31,074 nucleotides of DNA from an uncultured Paracoccaceae bacterium (GCA_937927675.1 CALBSG010000024.1:1-31074); one strand, 5' to 3'. Counted from the first letter of the stretch, positions 15,854 through 24,762 are shown. Numbers and translations: made by a program. The notes: generated from the sequence alone by a model not told the origin.

Positions 15854-16891
15854 ATGTCACTTTTCAACGGCCTTTTCTCGTCCGACATGGCCATCGACCT
15901 CGGCACGGCCAATACGCTGGTGTACATGCGCGGCAAGGGGATCGTTCTGAACGAACCTTCGGTCGTCGCCTATCATGTAAAGGATGGGAAGAAGCAGGTC
16001 CTGGCGGTGGGCGAAGATGCCAAGCTGATGCTGGGCCGCACCCCCGGCACGATCGAGGCGATCCGCCCGATGCGCGATGGTGTCATCGCCGATTTCGACA
16101 GCGCCGAGCAGATGATCAAACACTTCATCCGCAAGGTTCACAAACGCACCACATTCGCCAAGCCGAAGATCATCGTCTGCGTGCCGCATGGTGCCACCCC
16201 GGTGGAAAAGCGTGCCATCCGTCAGTCGGTTCTGTCTGCCGGTGCGCGCCGTGCAGGCCTGATCGCGGAACCGATCGCTGCGGCCATTGGCGCAGGCATG
16301 CCGATCACCGACCCCACCGGCAACATGGTGGTGGATATCGGCGGCGGCACCACCGAAGTCGCGGTCCTGTCGCTGGGCGATATCGTCTATGCACGCTCGG
16401 TTCGCGTCGGCGGTGACCGCATGGACGAGGCGATCATTTCCTACCTGCGCCGCCACCAAAACCTGTTGATCGGCGAATCCACCGCCGAACGGATCAAGAC
16501 CTCGATCGGCACCGCCCGGATGCCCGACGATGGACGTGGCCTGTCGATGACCATCCGCGGCCGTGACCTTTTGAACGGCGTGCCGAAAGAAACCGAAATC
16601 AATCAGGCCCAAGTGGCCGAGGCGCTTTCGGAACCTGTGCAGCAGATCTGCGATGCCGTGATGCAGGCCTTGGAAACCACCCCGCCGGATCTGGCAGCCG
16701 ACATCGTGGACCGCGGCGTGATGCTGACGGGCGGCGGCGCGCTCTTGGGCGATCTCGATCTCAGCTTGCGCGAACAGACCGGCTTGTCGATCTCGGTCGC
16801 CAATGAATCGCTGAACTGCGTGGCCTTGGGCACCGGCAAGGCGCTGGAATATGAAAAGCAACTGTCCCACGTCATCGACTATGACAGCTAA
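15854..16891 (+). CDS. mreB: Rod shape-determining protein MreB
   Basis: A 345-residue bacterial actin that forms membrane-bound filaments and positions the lateral cell-wall synthesis complex. Actin-fold motifs are intact: phosphate-1 AIDLGTANTLVY (about residues 13-24), connect-1 and VCVPHGATPVEKRAI, phosphate-2 VVDIGGGTTEVAVLSLG (about 155-171), and the adenosine region MLTGGGALLGDLD. The N-terminal MSLFNGLFSSD is the usual membrane-proximal start, so ATG 15854 is preferred over an extended frame from 15776, which would run through the hairpin. AAGGA lies 10 nt upstream. It heads the mreB-mreC-mreD-mrdA-rodA series, separated from mreC by 140 nt containing a hairpin repeat. Confidence 0.97.
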   Translation: MSLFNGLFSSDMAIDLGTANTLVYMRGKGIVLNEPSVVAYHVKDGKKQVLAVGEDAKLMLGRTPGTIEAIRPMRDGVIADFDSAEQMIKHFIRKVHKRTTFAKPKIIVCVPHGATPVEKRAIRQSVLSAGARRAGLIAEPIAAAIGAGMPITDPTGNMVVDIGGGTTEVAVLSLGDIVYARSVRVGGDRMDEAIISYLRRHQNLLIGESTAERIKTSIGTARMPDDGRGLSMTIRGRDLLNGVPKETEINQAQVAEALSEPVQQICDAVMQALETTPPDLAADIVDRGVMLTGGGALLGDLDLSLREQTGLSISVANESLNCVALGTGKALEYEKQLSHVIDYDS

Positions 16892-16948
16892 GTCTTGGGA
16901 CATCTAAGCCCAGAAAAGGCCGCGCAATTTGCCTAAAATTGTGCTTTA

Positions 16949-16995
16949 CCTTGGCCTAAATACCCTGCGGGGGTCCGGGGGCGCAAAGCCCCCGG
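16949..16995 (+). repeat. Intergenic repeat with GC hairpin (copy 3 of 3)
   Basis: CCTTGGCCTAAATACCCTGC is followed by GGGGGTCC and a perfect hairpin CCGGGGGC (16975-16982) / GCCCCCGG (16988-16995) with a GCAAA loop. It shares the AAATAC box plus GC hairpin with the copies at 2889 and 13829 but is more divergent. It sits in the mreB-mreC gap and could reduce read-through from mreB into mreC. Confidence 0.55.
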
Positions 16996-17031
16996 CGTTA
17001 TCCGTCCTCAACCGGTTTCAGATCAGACGCC

Positions 17032-17982
17032 ATGGCCCGCAACTCGACCGATCCCGAAGATTTCCACCGCCCGCTGCGGCGCGTGCTTGTGGGGCTTCTG
17101 GTCTTGGCTCTGATTGGTCTTTTCGCGCTGTGGCGCATCGACAGCCCGCGCGTTGAACGCTTTCGCGCGGCCCTGATCGACCGCTTTGTGCCGTCTATGC
17201 AATGGGCCATGGCCCCGGTGACATGGACCGTCGGCGTGATGGACAATTACCAATCCTATTCCCGGCTGTTGGCACAGAACCAGCAACTGCGCGAAGAGTT
17301 GAAGCAGATGCGGCAGTGGAAAGAGGCCGCGTTGCAGCTGTCGCAAACCAATGCGCGACTTTTGGATCTGAATCAGGTGCGCCTTGATCCACGGCTGACC
17401 CATGTGACCGGCGTGGTATTGGCCGACAGTGGCAGCCCATTCCGGCAATCGGTTCTGCTGAATGTCGGCGCGCGGGATGGCATCATCGACGGCTGGGCCA
17501 CCATGGATGGCGTGGGTCTGGTGGGCCGGATTTCCGGTGTGGGGGCCAAGACCTCCCGAGTGATCCTGCTGACCGATTCCAACAGCCGGGTGCCGGTTGT
17601 GGTGCAGCCCTCGGGGCAAAAGGCCATCCTTTCTGGCGACAACGGTGACCTGCCACCTTTGGATTTTCTGGAAGACCAGACCGAAGTGCGCCCCGGCGAT
17701 CAGGTGTTTTCCTCGGGCGATGGCGGGGTGTTTCCCAGCGGCCTTTTGATTGGCAGCGTGGTCCTGGGCACGGACAAGCGGCTGCGTGTGGCCTTGGCGG
17801 CCGATTATCAGCGGCTGGAGTTCCTGCGGGTGCTGCGCAGCCATTCGCTTGAGACGATCACCGATCAAGGCGCGCTTTTGGCCCCGGAACCGACCGAGCT
17901 TTATGGCCCGCCCAAGCCCCCAACTCTGGGCTCTGCGGCCTCGCAATCAAGCGCGACCCGATCGGGGGCCGGCCATGATTGA
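17032..17982 (+). CDS. mreC: Rod shape-determining protein MreC
   Basis: A 316-residue bitopic inner-membrane protein whose periplasmic part activates the PBP2-RodA synthase. Residues about 17-37 form the single transmembrane helix (RVLVGLLVLALIGLFALW). Next comes a coiled coil (NYQSYSRLLAQNQQLREELKQMRQWKEAALQL), then the double beta-barrel core with VTGVVLADSGSPFRQSVLLNVGARDGI, MDGVGLVGRISGVGAKTSRVILLTDSNSRVPV and GDQVFSSGDGGVFPSGLLIGSV, all typical of MreC. The last 35 residues are Pro/Ser/Ala-rich. The ATG follows a 140-nt gap after mreB, and the 3' end overlaps mreD by 8 nt. Confidence 0.95.
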   Translation: MARNSTDPEDFHRPLRRVLVGLLVLALIGLFALWRIDSPRVERFRAALIDRFVPSMQWAMAPVTWTVGVMDNYQSYSRLLAQNQQLREELKQMRQWKEAALQLSQTNARLLDLNQVRLDPRLTHVTGVVLADSGSPFRQSVLLNVGARDGIIDGWATMDGVGLVGRISGVGAKTSRVILLTDSNSRVPVVVQPSGQKAILSGDNGDLPPLDFLEDQTEVRPGDQVFSSGDGGVFPSGLLIGSVVLGTDKRLRVALAADYQRLEFLRVLRSHSLETITDQGALLAPEPTELYGPPKPPTLGSAASQSSATRSGAGHD

Positions 17983-18562
17983 CGGCGCCACCCGCGAGGT
18001 CTGGGCGCACCGGATCCTGTTCGTGGTCCTGGCGCTGGTCTTTCTGTTCTTTCGTCTGCTGCCCTTGGGCGAGGTCATCGCACCTTGCGGGCCGGAAGCC
18101 ACGGGATGCCGCCTGATGGCATGGTTCAGCCACATGCCGGGGCCGGACCTTTTGCTTTGCATCATCTTTGCCTGGACCATGCGGCGGCCGGATTACCTGC
18201 CGGTGCTGCTGATCGCCGCAGTTGTGCTGCTGGAAGACCTGATCATGCTGCGCCCGCCGGGGCTTTGGACTGGGCTGGTCGTGCTGGTGTCGGAAATCAT
18301 CCGCAGTCGCGTCGCGCTGACTCGCGAATTGAACTTTGGTGTCGAATGGCTGTTGGTGTCGGCGATGATGGTGGTCATGCTGATCGTCTACCGGATGGCC
18401 TTTGGTCTTGTCCTGCTGCCCCAGCCACCCTTTGGCTTTGCGATGGTGCAGGTGATCTGGTCAATCCTGTGTTACCCGCTGGTGGTGTTTCTTTCCCGCG
18501 TCGTGCTTGACCTTTACAAACCCGGCATGGGCGAGGTGGATGCCTATGGGAGACGGCTGTGA
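17975..18562 (+). CDS. mreD: Rod shape-determining protein MreD
   Basis: A 195-residue polytopic membrane protein of the elongasome. Five to six hydrophobic segments are seen (for example RILFVVLALVFLFFRLLPLG, LPVLLIAAVVLLEDLIML and WLLVSAMMVVMLIVYRMAFG). Sequence conservation in this family is low, so the call relies on membrane topology, size, the PxxLRPPGLWT-type loop and its position between mreC and mrdA. The ATG overlaps mreC by 8 nt and the 3' end overlaps mrdA as GTGA, so translation of the three is coupled. Confidence 0.92.
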   Translation: MIDGATREVWAHRILFVVLALVFLFFRLLPLGEVIAPCGPEATGCRLMAWFSHMPGPDLLLCIIFAWTMRRPDYLPVLLIAAVVLLEDLIMLRPPGLWTGLVVLVSEIIRSRVALTRELNFGVEWLLVSAMMVVMLIVYRMAFGLVLLPQPPFGFAMVQVIWSILCYPLVVFLSRVVLDLYKPGMGEVDAYGRRL

Positions 18563-20502
18563 AACGGGTTCAGCGCGATACCGAGGCCGTGGCACGCCGG
18601 GTGAACCGGCGGGCGCTTTTGCTGGGCGGCGGCATGACGGCCATGTTTGCGGCCCTTGGCCTGCGCATGCGCTATCTGGGCGTCGAACAGGCTGATGAAT
18701 TCCGCCTGCTGGCCGAAGAAAACCGCGTCAACATGCGGCTTTTGCCCCCGACGCGCGGGGTGATCCATGACCGCAATGGCAAGATCCTTGCGGAAAACGC
18801 GCAAAACTACCGCGTGGTGATGACGCGCGAAGATGCGGGCGATGTCGAAGTCGTGCTGAACAAGCTCAGCCATCTTATTCCGCTGACCCGATCGGATATG
18901 GATGACGCGCTGGACGCCTTGAAAAAGAACAGCCCCTTCATGCCGATCACCGTGCGCGACCGTCTGGATTGGGAGGAGTTTTCGCGCGTTGCCCTCAACG
19001 CCCCCGCCCTGCCCGGTGTAACACCCGAAACCGGCATGTCGCGTTCTTACCCACGCGACGCCGATTTTGCCCATGTCATCGGCTATGTCGGCCCGGTGTC
19101 GGAAAAAGACCTTGAGGGGGTCGAGAACCCCGATCCGGTGCTGCGCATCCCGAAATTCCAGATCGGCAAGATCGGGGTGGAAAAGTGGATGGAAGATACC
19201 CTGCGCGGCCAAGCCGGCACCAAACAGATTGAGGTGAACCACATCGGCCGCGTCATGCGTGAGTTGGGCCGCGTTGAAGGCACGCCCGGCGCCGATGTGC
19301 ATCTGACGCTGGATGCAGGCGTTCAGAACTTTGTGCAGGCCCGGCTGGGCGAGGAAAGTGCCGCTTGTGTGGTGATGGACGTGCAGAACGGCGATGTGAT
19401 TGCCGCCGTCTCGTCCCCCTCGTTCGACCCCAATCTCTTTGTGCGCGGGATTTCCAACACCGACTTTCGGTTTCTGATGGACCACGATCACCGCCCCATG
19501 GCCAACAAGGCGGTGCAGGGGGCCTATCCGCCCGGATCAACCTTCAAGATGGTGACGGCACTGGCCGCGCTGGAGGCCGGCGCCATCAGCCCAGAGACGA
19601 CCTTTCACTGCCCCGGCCATTATGATGCGGGGGGGCGCAAGTTCCACTGCTGGCGGCGCGGCGGGCATGGGCCGGTCAATCTGGAGCGCAGCCTGATGGA
19701 AAGCTGCGACGTGTTTTACTATGAAACAGCGATCAAGGTCGGCATCGACAAGATCGCCGAGATGGGTCGAAAGCTGGGCCTCGGTGTCCGCCATGACCTT
19801 CCGATGAGCGCTATCACCGAAGGCAATATCCCCGACAAGGCGTGGAAACTGGCACAGCACAAGGCCGATTGGGTGATTGGCGATACGATCAACGCCTCCA
19901 TCGGCCAAGGCTATGTGCTGGCCTCGCCGCTGCAATTGGCGGTGATGACGGCCCGCGTGGCCAGCGGCAAAGCGGTAAAGCCGCGGCTGGTACGGGCGAT
20001 TGATGGGCAGGAAGTTCCGGTTGAACCGGCTGAAAGCCTTGGGCTGTCCACCTCAAACCTCACAGCGGTTCAGGGCGGCATGATCGCGGTGATGAATGGC
20101 AAGGCCGGCACCGCCCGGTCGTCACGCGTCGTGGCAGACGGCATCAGAATGGCGGGAAAGACGGGAACGGCGCAGGTGCGCAACATTTCCGCCTCGGAAC
20201 GGGCGGGCGGGGTGATCTCGAACGACAATCTGCCATGGAACCGCCGCGACCACGCGCTGTTTGTCGGCTTCGCCCCTGCCGATAATCCGCGCTATGCGGT
20301 GGCCGTGGTGGTGGAGCATGGCGGCGGTGGCTCTGCCGTGGCGGCCCCGATCGCCCGTGATGCCATCCTGCGCGCCCTTTACGGCGCGGTGCCGCCGCTG
20401 GAAGCCTATCCCAGCGACCAACGTGGCCGGATGGAAAGCCTTCTCAATGGGCTAACATTGCGCAACGAAGATGGCAGTTTCCCTGCTGCGTCAGACACAT
20501 AA
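18559..20502 (+). CDS. mrdA: Penicillin-binding protein 2 (elongasome transpeptidase)
   Basis: A 647-residue class B PBP that cross-links peptidoglycan in the lateral wall with RodA. One N-terminal transmembrane helix (about residues 18-40) precedes the pedestal domain, with LLPPTRGVIHDRNGKILAEN. The transpeptidase domain has all three motifs: STFK with catalytic Ser327, SCD at 382-384 and KTG at 534-536. Between the first two lie C351, C364 and H370 and then C383, matching the spacing of a zinc site reported in PBP2 of other bacteria. GTG 18559 overlaps the mreD stop by 4 nt. Beta-lactams such as mecillinam target this protein in enterobacteria. Confidence 0.96.
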   Translation: MKRVQRDTEAVARRVNRRALLLGGGMTAMFAALGLRMRYLGVEQADEFRLLAEENRVNMRLLPPTRGVIHDRNGKILAENAQNYRVVMTREDAGDVEVVLNKLSHLIPLTRSDMDDALDALKKNSPFMPITVRDRLDWEEFSRVALNAPALPGVTPETGMSRSYPRDADFAHVIGYVGPVSEKDLEGVENPDPVLRIPKFQIGKIGVEKWMEDTLRGQAGTKQIEVNHIGRVMRELGRVEGTPGADVHLTLDAGVQNFVQARLGEESAACVVMDVQNGDVIAAVSSPSFDPNLFVRGISNTDFRFLMDHDHRPMANKAVQGAYPPGSTFKMVTALAALEAGAISPETTFHCPGHYDAGGRKFHCWRRGGHGPVNLERSLMESCDVFYYETAIKVGIDKIAEMGRKLGLGVRHDLPMSAITEGNIPDKAWKLAQHKADWVIGDTINASIGQGYVLASPLQLAVMTARVASGKAVKPRLVRAIDGQEVPVEPAESLGLSTSNLTAVQGGMIAVMNGKAGTARSSRVVADGIRMAGKTGTAQVRNISASERAGGVISNDNLPWNRRDHALFVGFAPADNPRYAVAVVVEHGGGGSAVAAPIARDAILRALYGAVPPLEAYPSDQRGRMESLLNGLTLRNEDGSFPAASDT

Positions 20503-20515
20503 GGGGCGGTACGGG

Positions 20516-21655
20516 ATGAGCTTTCTGGAATACCGCGTCAAAACCGCCCCGACAGGCTTTGCCAAGGTCTTTGCCCTGAACTGGGCGCTGATTTTGGTGG
20601 TCACGGCGGTGGCCGCGATTGGCTGGTTGATGCTGTATTCCATCTCGGGCGGCCAGCTGGAGGTTTGGGCCGAACCGCAGATGAAGCGTTATGCCATGGG
20701 CCTTGTGCTGATGTTCGCCGTGGCCTTCACCCCGATCTGGTTCTGGCGGTCAATGTCGGGCATGGCCTATGCGCTGTCGATGGTGCTTTTGCTGATCGTG
20801 GAGTTTTTCGGCACGGTCGGCATGGGCGCGCAGCGCTGGATTGACCTTGGCTTCATGCGTCTGCAACCGTCCGAACTGATGAAGGTCACCTTGGTCATGG
20901 CGCTGGCCAGCTATTACGATGTGCTGGAGGACAAGAAGGTCTCGCGCCCGCTTTGGGTGCTGGTGCCGGTAGCGCTGATCGTGGCACCGACGGTGCTGGT
21001 CTTGATGCAACCGAACCTTGGCACCTCGATCATGCTTTTGGTGGTCGGCGCGGGTGTGATGTTTGCCGCAGGGGTCAGCTATTGGTATTTTGCCGCCGTG
21101 GCGACGCTGGTCATCGGCGCGGTGGCAGGCGTGTTCCTGACCCGTGGCACGCCTTGGCAATTCCTGCATGACTACCAATACACCCGCATCGACACCTTCC
21201 TGAACCCCGCCGCCGACCCCTTGGGCGCGGGCTACAACATCATTCAGGCCAAGATCGCGTTGGGGTCAGGAGGCTGGGCGGGCAAGGGCTTCATGCAAGG
21301 CACGCAAAGCCGTCTGAACTTCCTGCCAGAAAAGCACACCGACTTTATCTTCACCACGTTGGGAGAGGAGTTCGGCTTTGTCGGCGCGTTTTCACTGTTG
21401 ATCCTGTACGGGTTGATCCTTGTCTTCCTGATCTGGGCGGCCATCCAGAACAAGGACCGCTTCAGCCAGCTGATGATCATCGGCATCGCGGTGAACTTCT
21501 TTCTCTATCTCGCGATCAACCTGTCGATGGTGATGGGCATGGCACCGGTGGTGGGGGTGCCGCTGCCGCTGCTCAGCTATGGCGGATCGGCGACGCTGGT
21601 CATCATGCTGGCCTTTGGCCTTGTGCAAAGCGCCGTCGTGCATCGGTTGCGCTGA
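20516..21655 (+). CDS. rodA: Peptidoglycan glycosyltransferase RodA
   Basis: A 379-residue SEDS-family polytopic membrane enzyme that polymerises lipid II into glycan strands and pairs with PBP2. About ten hydrophobic segments are visible. SEDS motifs include GAQRWIDLGFMRLQPSELMKV, the large periplasmic loop AKIALGSGGWAGKGFMQGTQSRLNFLPEKHTDFIFTTLGEEFG (the Asp of HTDFIF is the essential acidic residue of the family) and VGVPLPLLSYGGSATLVIML near the end. One usual motif, QPDLG, reads QPNLG here. ATG 20516 gives the normal family length and follows AAGGGG; an ATG at 20471 would overlap mrdA by 32 nt. Confidence 0.96.
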   Translation: MSFLEYRVKTAPTGFAKVFALNWALILVVTAVAAIGWLMLYSISGGQLEVWAEPQMKRYAMGLVLMFAVAFTPIWFWRSMSGMAYALSMVLLLIVEFFGTVGMGAQRWIDLGFMRLQPSELMKVTLVMALASYYDVLEDKKVSRPLWVLVPVALIVAPTVLVLMQPNLGTSIMLLVVGAGVMFAAGVSYWYFAAVATLVIGAVAGVFLTRGTPWQFLHDYQYTRIDTFLNPAADPLGAGYNIIQAKIALGSGGWAGKGFMQGTQSRLNFLPEKHTDFIFTTLGEEFGFVGAFSLLILYGLILVFLIWAAIQNKDRFSQLMIIGIAVNFFLYLAINLSMVMGMAPVVGVPLPLLSYGGSATLVIMLAFGLVQSAVVHRLR

Positions 21656-21657
21656 CC

Positions 21658-22287
21658 ATGAGCCATTCGCGCCACCGCCGCTTTGCCTTGTCCTTTGCCC
21701 TTGGCGCCCTGATTTTTGCGCTGGTCCACTGGGGCGTGGGGTTCGCGCTGCCGCTTGCCGCGCTGGCTGGGTTTGATGGCTTTGCCGCCTGCTACCTTGC
21801 CATGATGGCGCATTTTGCCAATGTCACGACGGGTGCTGATCTGAAACGCCACGCGGCCGAAGGCGACGAAGGCACCGCGTTGATCCTGACGCTGGCACTG
21901 GTGACCGTTGCCGCCTCGATTGTGGCGGTGCTTCTGGTCGTTTCCCGCCCGATGGACGCCGAGGGCCATATCGACACCGCCCTGGCGCTGGCCGCGGTAC
22001 CGCTGGGGTGGGCCGTGGTGCAGACGCTCTTTGCCTTTCGCTACGCCCACTTGCACTATTCCGATGCGAAACAGGGTCATCTGACCTTTCCAGCCACCAA
22101 ATCGCCCGACCCTTGGGACTTTCTCTACTTTTCCTTCACCATCGGCATGGCGGTGCAAACCAGCGACGTGGCCATCACGACGGCACCAATGCGGCGGCTG
22201 GTGCTGGGCCATGGTGTGCTTGCCTTCTTTTACAACACCGTCATTCTGGCCTTGGCCGTGAATGCCGCTGTCTCATTGGCGGGCTAA
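21658..22287 (+). CDS. DUF1345 family membrane protein
   Basis: A 209-residue protein with five predicted transmembrane segments, for example SFALGALIFALVHWGVGFAL, ILTLALVTVAASIVAVLLVV and VLAFFYNTVILALAVNAAV. The C-terminal half has the family signature DPWDFLYFSFTIGMAVQTSDVAITT followed by RRLVLGHGVLAFFYNT, which resembles a pore-loop/helix arrangement, although no function is established. It starts 2 nt after the rodA stop and so is probably cotranscribed with the elongasome genes, but nothing known ties it to wall synthesis. Confidence 0.9.
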   Translation: MSHSRHRRFALSFALGALIFALVHWGVGFALPLAALAGFDGFAACYLAMMAHFANVTTGADLKRHAAEGDEGTALILTLALVTVAASIVAVLLVVSRPMDAEGHIDTALALAAVPLGWAVVQTLFAFRYAHLHYSDAKQGHLTFPATKSPDPWDFLYFSFTIGMAVQTSDVAITTAPMRRLVLGHGVLAFFYNTVILALAVNAAVSLAG

Positions 22288-22353
22288 GTCGTCGCGCCGC
22301 CTTGCAAGCGGCAGGCCCCGCTCCTAGCATCGCGGGACAGAGGAGAAGCCCCC

Positions 22354-23286
22354 ATGACCCTGACCGTTTTGCTGGCCGCCGGTGCCGCCAACAATGACCG
22401 CTACGGCCCCCATATCGCCACCGCACTGGCCCGCGCCGGTATCAAGGCGGCGCTAACCGATCACGCCGCCCCCGAGACGGTCGATTACATCGTCTACGCC
22501 CCCTCCTCGCCCTTGCAGGACTTCACCCCTTACCGGCAGACCAAGGCCGTTCTGAACCTTTGGGCAGGGGTGGAGCGGATCGTCGGGAACCCCACGTTGA
22601 CCCAACCCCTCTGCCGCATGGTCGATCCCGGCCTGACCGAAGGCATGGTGGAATGGGTGGTCGGCCATACGCTGCGCCACCACATCAACATTGATCGCTA
22701 CACCGTGGCCCCGGACCGGACATGGAACCACGACTGCCCGCCGCTTGCCCGCGACCGCAAGGTGGCCATGCTGGGAATGGGGGCCTTGGGCGAGGCCTGC
22801 GCCCGCGCGCTGAAAGCCTTGAATTTCAACGTCGAAGGCTGGTCGCGCAGCGCCAAATCTTTGCCCGATCTTGTCACCCATCACGGCCGCAACGGGTTGC
22901 GTGCCGCCCTTAAAGACGCTGATTTCGTTGTCACCCTCTTGCCCAAAACCGCAGAGACCGAAAACATCATCAACGCCGAAACCCTTGGGTGGATGAAACG
23001 GGGCGCGGTGCTGATGAACCCGGGGCGCGGCCCACTGATCGATGACGCCGCACTTTTGGCGGCCCTTGGCACGGGCCATCTGGCCCATGCCACGCTGGAT
23101 GTGTTCCGCATTGAACCCTTGCCGCAGGACCATCCCTTCTGGGGCCACCCGCAGATCACCATCACCCCCCATATCGCCGCTGATACCCGCGCCGATACAT
23201 CGGCCGAGGTGATCGCCGAAAACATCCGGCGGGGCGAGGCGGGAGAGCCATTCCGGCACCTCGTCGATCGTGTTCTTGGCTACTGA
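22354..23286 (+). CDS. ghrA: Glyoxylate/hydroxypyruvate reductase A-type dehydrogenase
   Basis: A 310-residue D-2-hydroxyacid dehydrogenase, expected to reduce glyoxylate and hydroxypyruvate with NADPH in the cytoplasm. The Rossmann motif is MLGMGALGEACARAL (G141, G143, G146). The catalytic trio is R225 in NPGRGPLIDD, E254 in DVFRIEPLP and H273 in TPHIAADT. The GhrA subgroup is indicated by NLWAGVERIVGNPTL, VDPGLTEGMVEWV and WSRSAKSLP after the cofactor fold. Substrate range is inferred from the subgroup. GAGGAG precedes ATG 22354. The amidase gene starts directly after the stop codon, so the two form a transcription unit. Confidence 0.92.
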   Translation: MTLTVLLAAGAANNDRYGPHIATALARAGIKAALTDHAAPETVDYIVYAPSSPLQDFTPYRQTKAVLNLWAGVERIVGNPTLTQPLCRMVDPGLTEGMVEWVVGHTLRHHINIDRYTVAPDRTWNHDCPPLARDRKVAMLGMGALGEACARALKALNFNVEGWSRSAKSLPDLVTHHGRNGLRAALKDADFVVTLLPKTAETENIINAETLGWMKRGAVLMNPGRGPLIDDAALLAALGTGHLAHATLDVFRIEPLPQDHPFWGHPQITITPHIAADTRADTSAEVIAENIRRGEAGEPFRHLVDRVLGY

Positions 23287-24666
23287 ATGACCGATCTGGC
23301 CACCCTGACCGCAACGGAAACCGCCGCCCTTGTCGCCCGACGGGCGGTGTCCGCGCGTGAGGTGGTAACGGCAAGCCTTGCCCGGATCGACGCGCGCAAC
23401 CCGGCCCTGAATGCCATCGTCCAGCATATGCCAGACGAGGCGCTGGCCGCCGCCGACGCCCTTGATGCGCGGCTCGCGCGGGGTGAGGACGTCGGCCCCT
23501 TGGCTGGGGTGCCCGTGACAATCAAGGTGATCGTGGACCAAACCGGCCATGCCACCACCAACGGGTTGCGGAGCCAGAAAGCCCTGATCGCGCAGCAGGA
23601 TAACCCCGTTGTCGCCAACCTGCGCCGGGCGGGCGCGGTGATCGTGGGGCGCACCAATACGCCCGCGTTTTCCTTGCGCTGGTTCACCCGAAACGGGCTG
23701 CATGGGACGACACGGAACCCGCATGATGCAGCCCTGACGCCGGGCGGGTCATCCGGCGGGGCGGGGGCTGCGGTGGCCACCGGCATGGGGGCGATTGGCC
23801 ATGGCACGGACATTGCGGGTTCCATCCGCTACCCGGCCTTTGCCTGCGGCGTGCATGGCTTGCGCCCCTCGCTGGGCCGGGTTCCGGCCTTTAACCCCTC
23901 GGGTGGCGACCGGTTGATCGGGGCGCAATTGATGGCGGTATCGGGGCCGCTGGCCCGATCGGTGCCCGACCTGTCGCTGGCACTGGCAGCCATGGCGGCG
24001 CCCGACCTGCGCGATCCGTGGTATCAGCCAATGCCCCTGCAAGGTGCCCCTGCCCCGGCGCGCATCGCCTATGTCGAGGCACCCGACCGGATGGCTGTTT
24101 CGCCTCCCATCCGTAACGCCCTGCGTGCTGCGGCCGAAACGCTTCGCGCCGCGGGCTATATCGTCGAGGCCGTCCAGACCCCACCCTGGGCCGAGGCGAT
24201 GGCCCTGCAACTGCGGCTTTGGATGGCCGAGTTCCGCCATTCCGGCCTTGCTGGTCTGCAGGCCGAAAACGACCCCGACGCGAATTTCGTCTATGCCCAA
24301 ATGACCCGCCACTGCCCAGAAATTGATCTGCATGGGCTGATGGACACCTTGAAAGCCCGCGCGCGGCTGACACGGGCGTGGCGCAGTTTCTTGGCCGATT
24401 GGCCGCTGGTGCTTTGCCCCGTCTCTGGCGAAACCGCCTTTCCCGATCAGCTGGATGTCGCCTCTGAGGCTGGCTTTGATCGCGTGCTTGCGGCGCAAAT
24501 GCCGCTGATTTCCACGCCCTTCATGGGCCTGCCGGGGCTTGCGGTCACAACCGGGCAAGACGGCACGGCGCCGCTTGGCGTGCAATTGATCGCCGATCAA
24601 TTCCGCGAAGATCTGTTGTTGGCGGCTGGGCAAATCCTTGCCCCTCACCCCATCCCCGCCCTTTAG
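23287..24666 (+). CDS. Amidase-signature family hydrolase
   Basis: A 459-residue cytoplasmic hydrolase of carboxamides or related amides. The Ser-cisSer-Lys triad is complete: K80 in VPVTIKVIVDQ, the Ser in PGGSSGGAGAAVATG (S155/S156) and the nucleophile S179 in HGTDIAGSIRYPAFACGVHGLRPS. The C-terminal part (QMPLISTPFMGLPGLAVTTGQ, PLGVQLIADQFREDLLLAAG) also fits. It is not GatA: no GatB or GatC is nearby and the specificity region differs. Substrate unknown. ATG follows the ghrA stop with no gap. The cluster further downstream also processes amides, but no direct link is visible. Confidence 0.93.
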   Translation: MTDLATLTATETAALVARRAVSAREVVTASLARIDARNPALNAIVQHMPDEALAAADALDARLARGEDVGPLAGVPVTIKVIVDQTGHATTNGLRSQKALIAQQDNPVVANLRRAGAVIVGRTNTPAFSLRWFTRNGLHGTTRNPHDAALTPGGSSGGAGAAVATGMGAIGHGTDIAGSIRYPAFACGVHGLRPSLGRVPAFNPSGGDRLIGAQLMAVSGPLARSVPDLSLALAAMAAPDLRDPWYQPMPLQGAPAPARIAYVEAPDRMAVSPPIRNALRAAAETLRAAGYIVEAVQTPPWAEAMALQLRLWMAEFRHSGLAGLQAENDPDANFVYAQMTRHCPEIDLHGLMDTLKARARLTRAWRSFLADWPLVLCPVSGETAFPDQLDVASEAGFDRVLAAQMPLISTPFMGLPGLAVTTGQDGTAPLGVQLIADQFREDLLLAAGQILAPHPIPAL

Positions 24667-24762
24667 GCGTGTCAGATATTCCTTGAAATTAGGCTTGTCG
24701 AAAAGCGCGCTCCAGCGGATGCGGGAGGCAGCGTTTTTCGATTCAACTCAAACCTGACACGC
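24667..24762. repeat. Palindromic intergenic element with 9-bp terminal inverted repeats
   Basis: GCGTGTCAG (24667-24675) and CTGACACGC (24754-24762) are perfect 9-bp inverted repeats 78 nt apart. Nested inside is an imperfect inverted pair, TCGAAAAGCGC near 24692 and GCGTTTTTCGA near 24731. The element begins immediately after the amidase stop. It could be a miniature inverted-repeat element, a small structured RNA or a 3' stabilising structure. No clear target-site duplication is visible. Confidence 0.5.

Noticed and set aside
15857..16903. 348-codon open frame antisense to mreB
   Set aside because: A shadow frame opposite a textbook MreB; no motif support.
23287..24666. Amidase as GatA of the tRNA-dependent amidotransferase
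   Set aside because: The catalytic signature is shared by all amidase-signature enzymes; no gatB or gatC is nearby, and the sequence around the signature departs from GatA.
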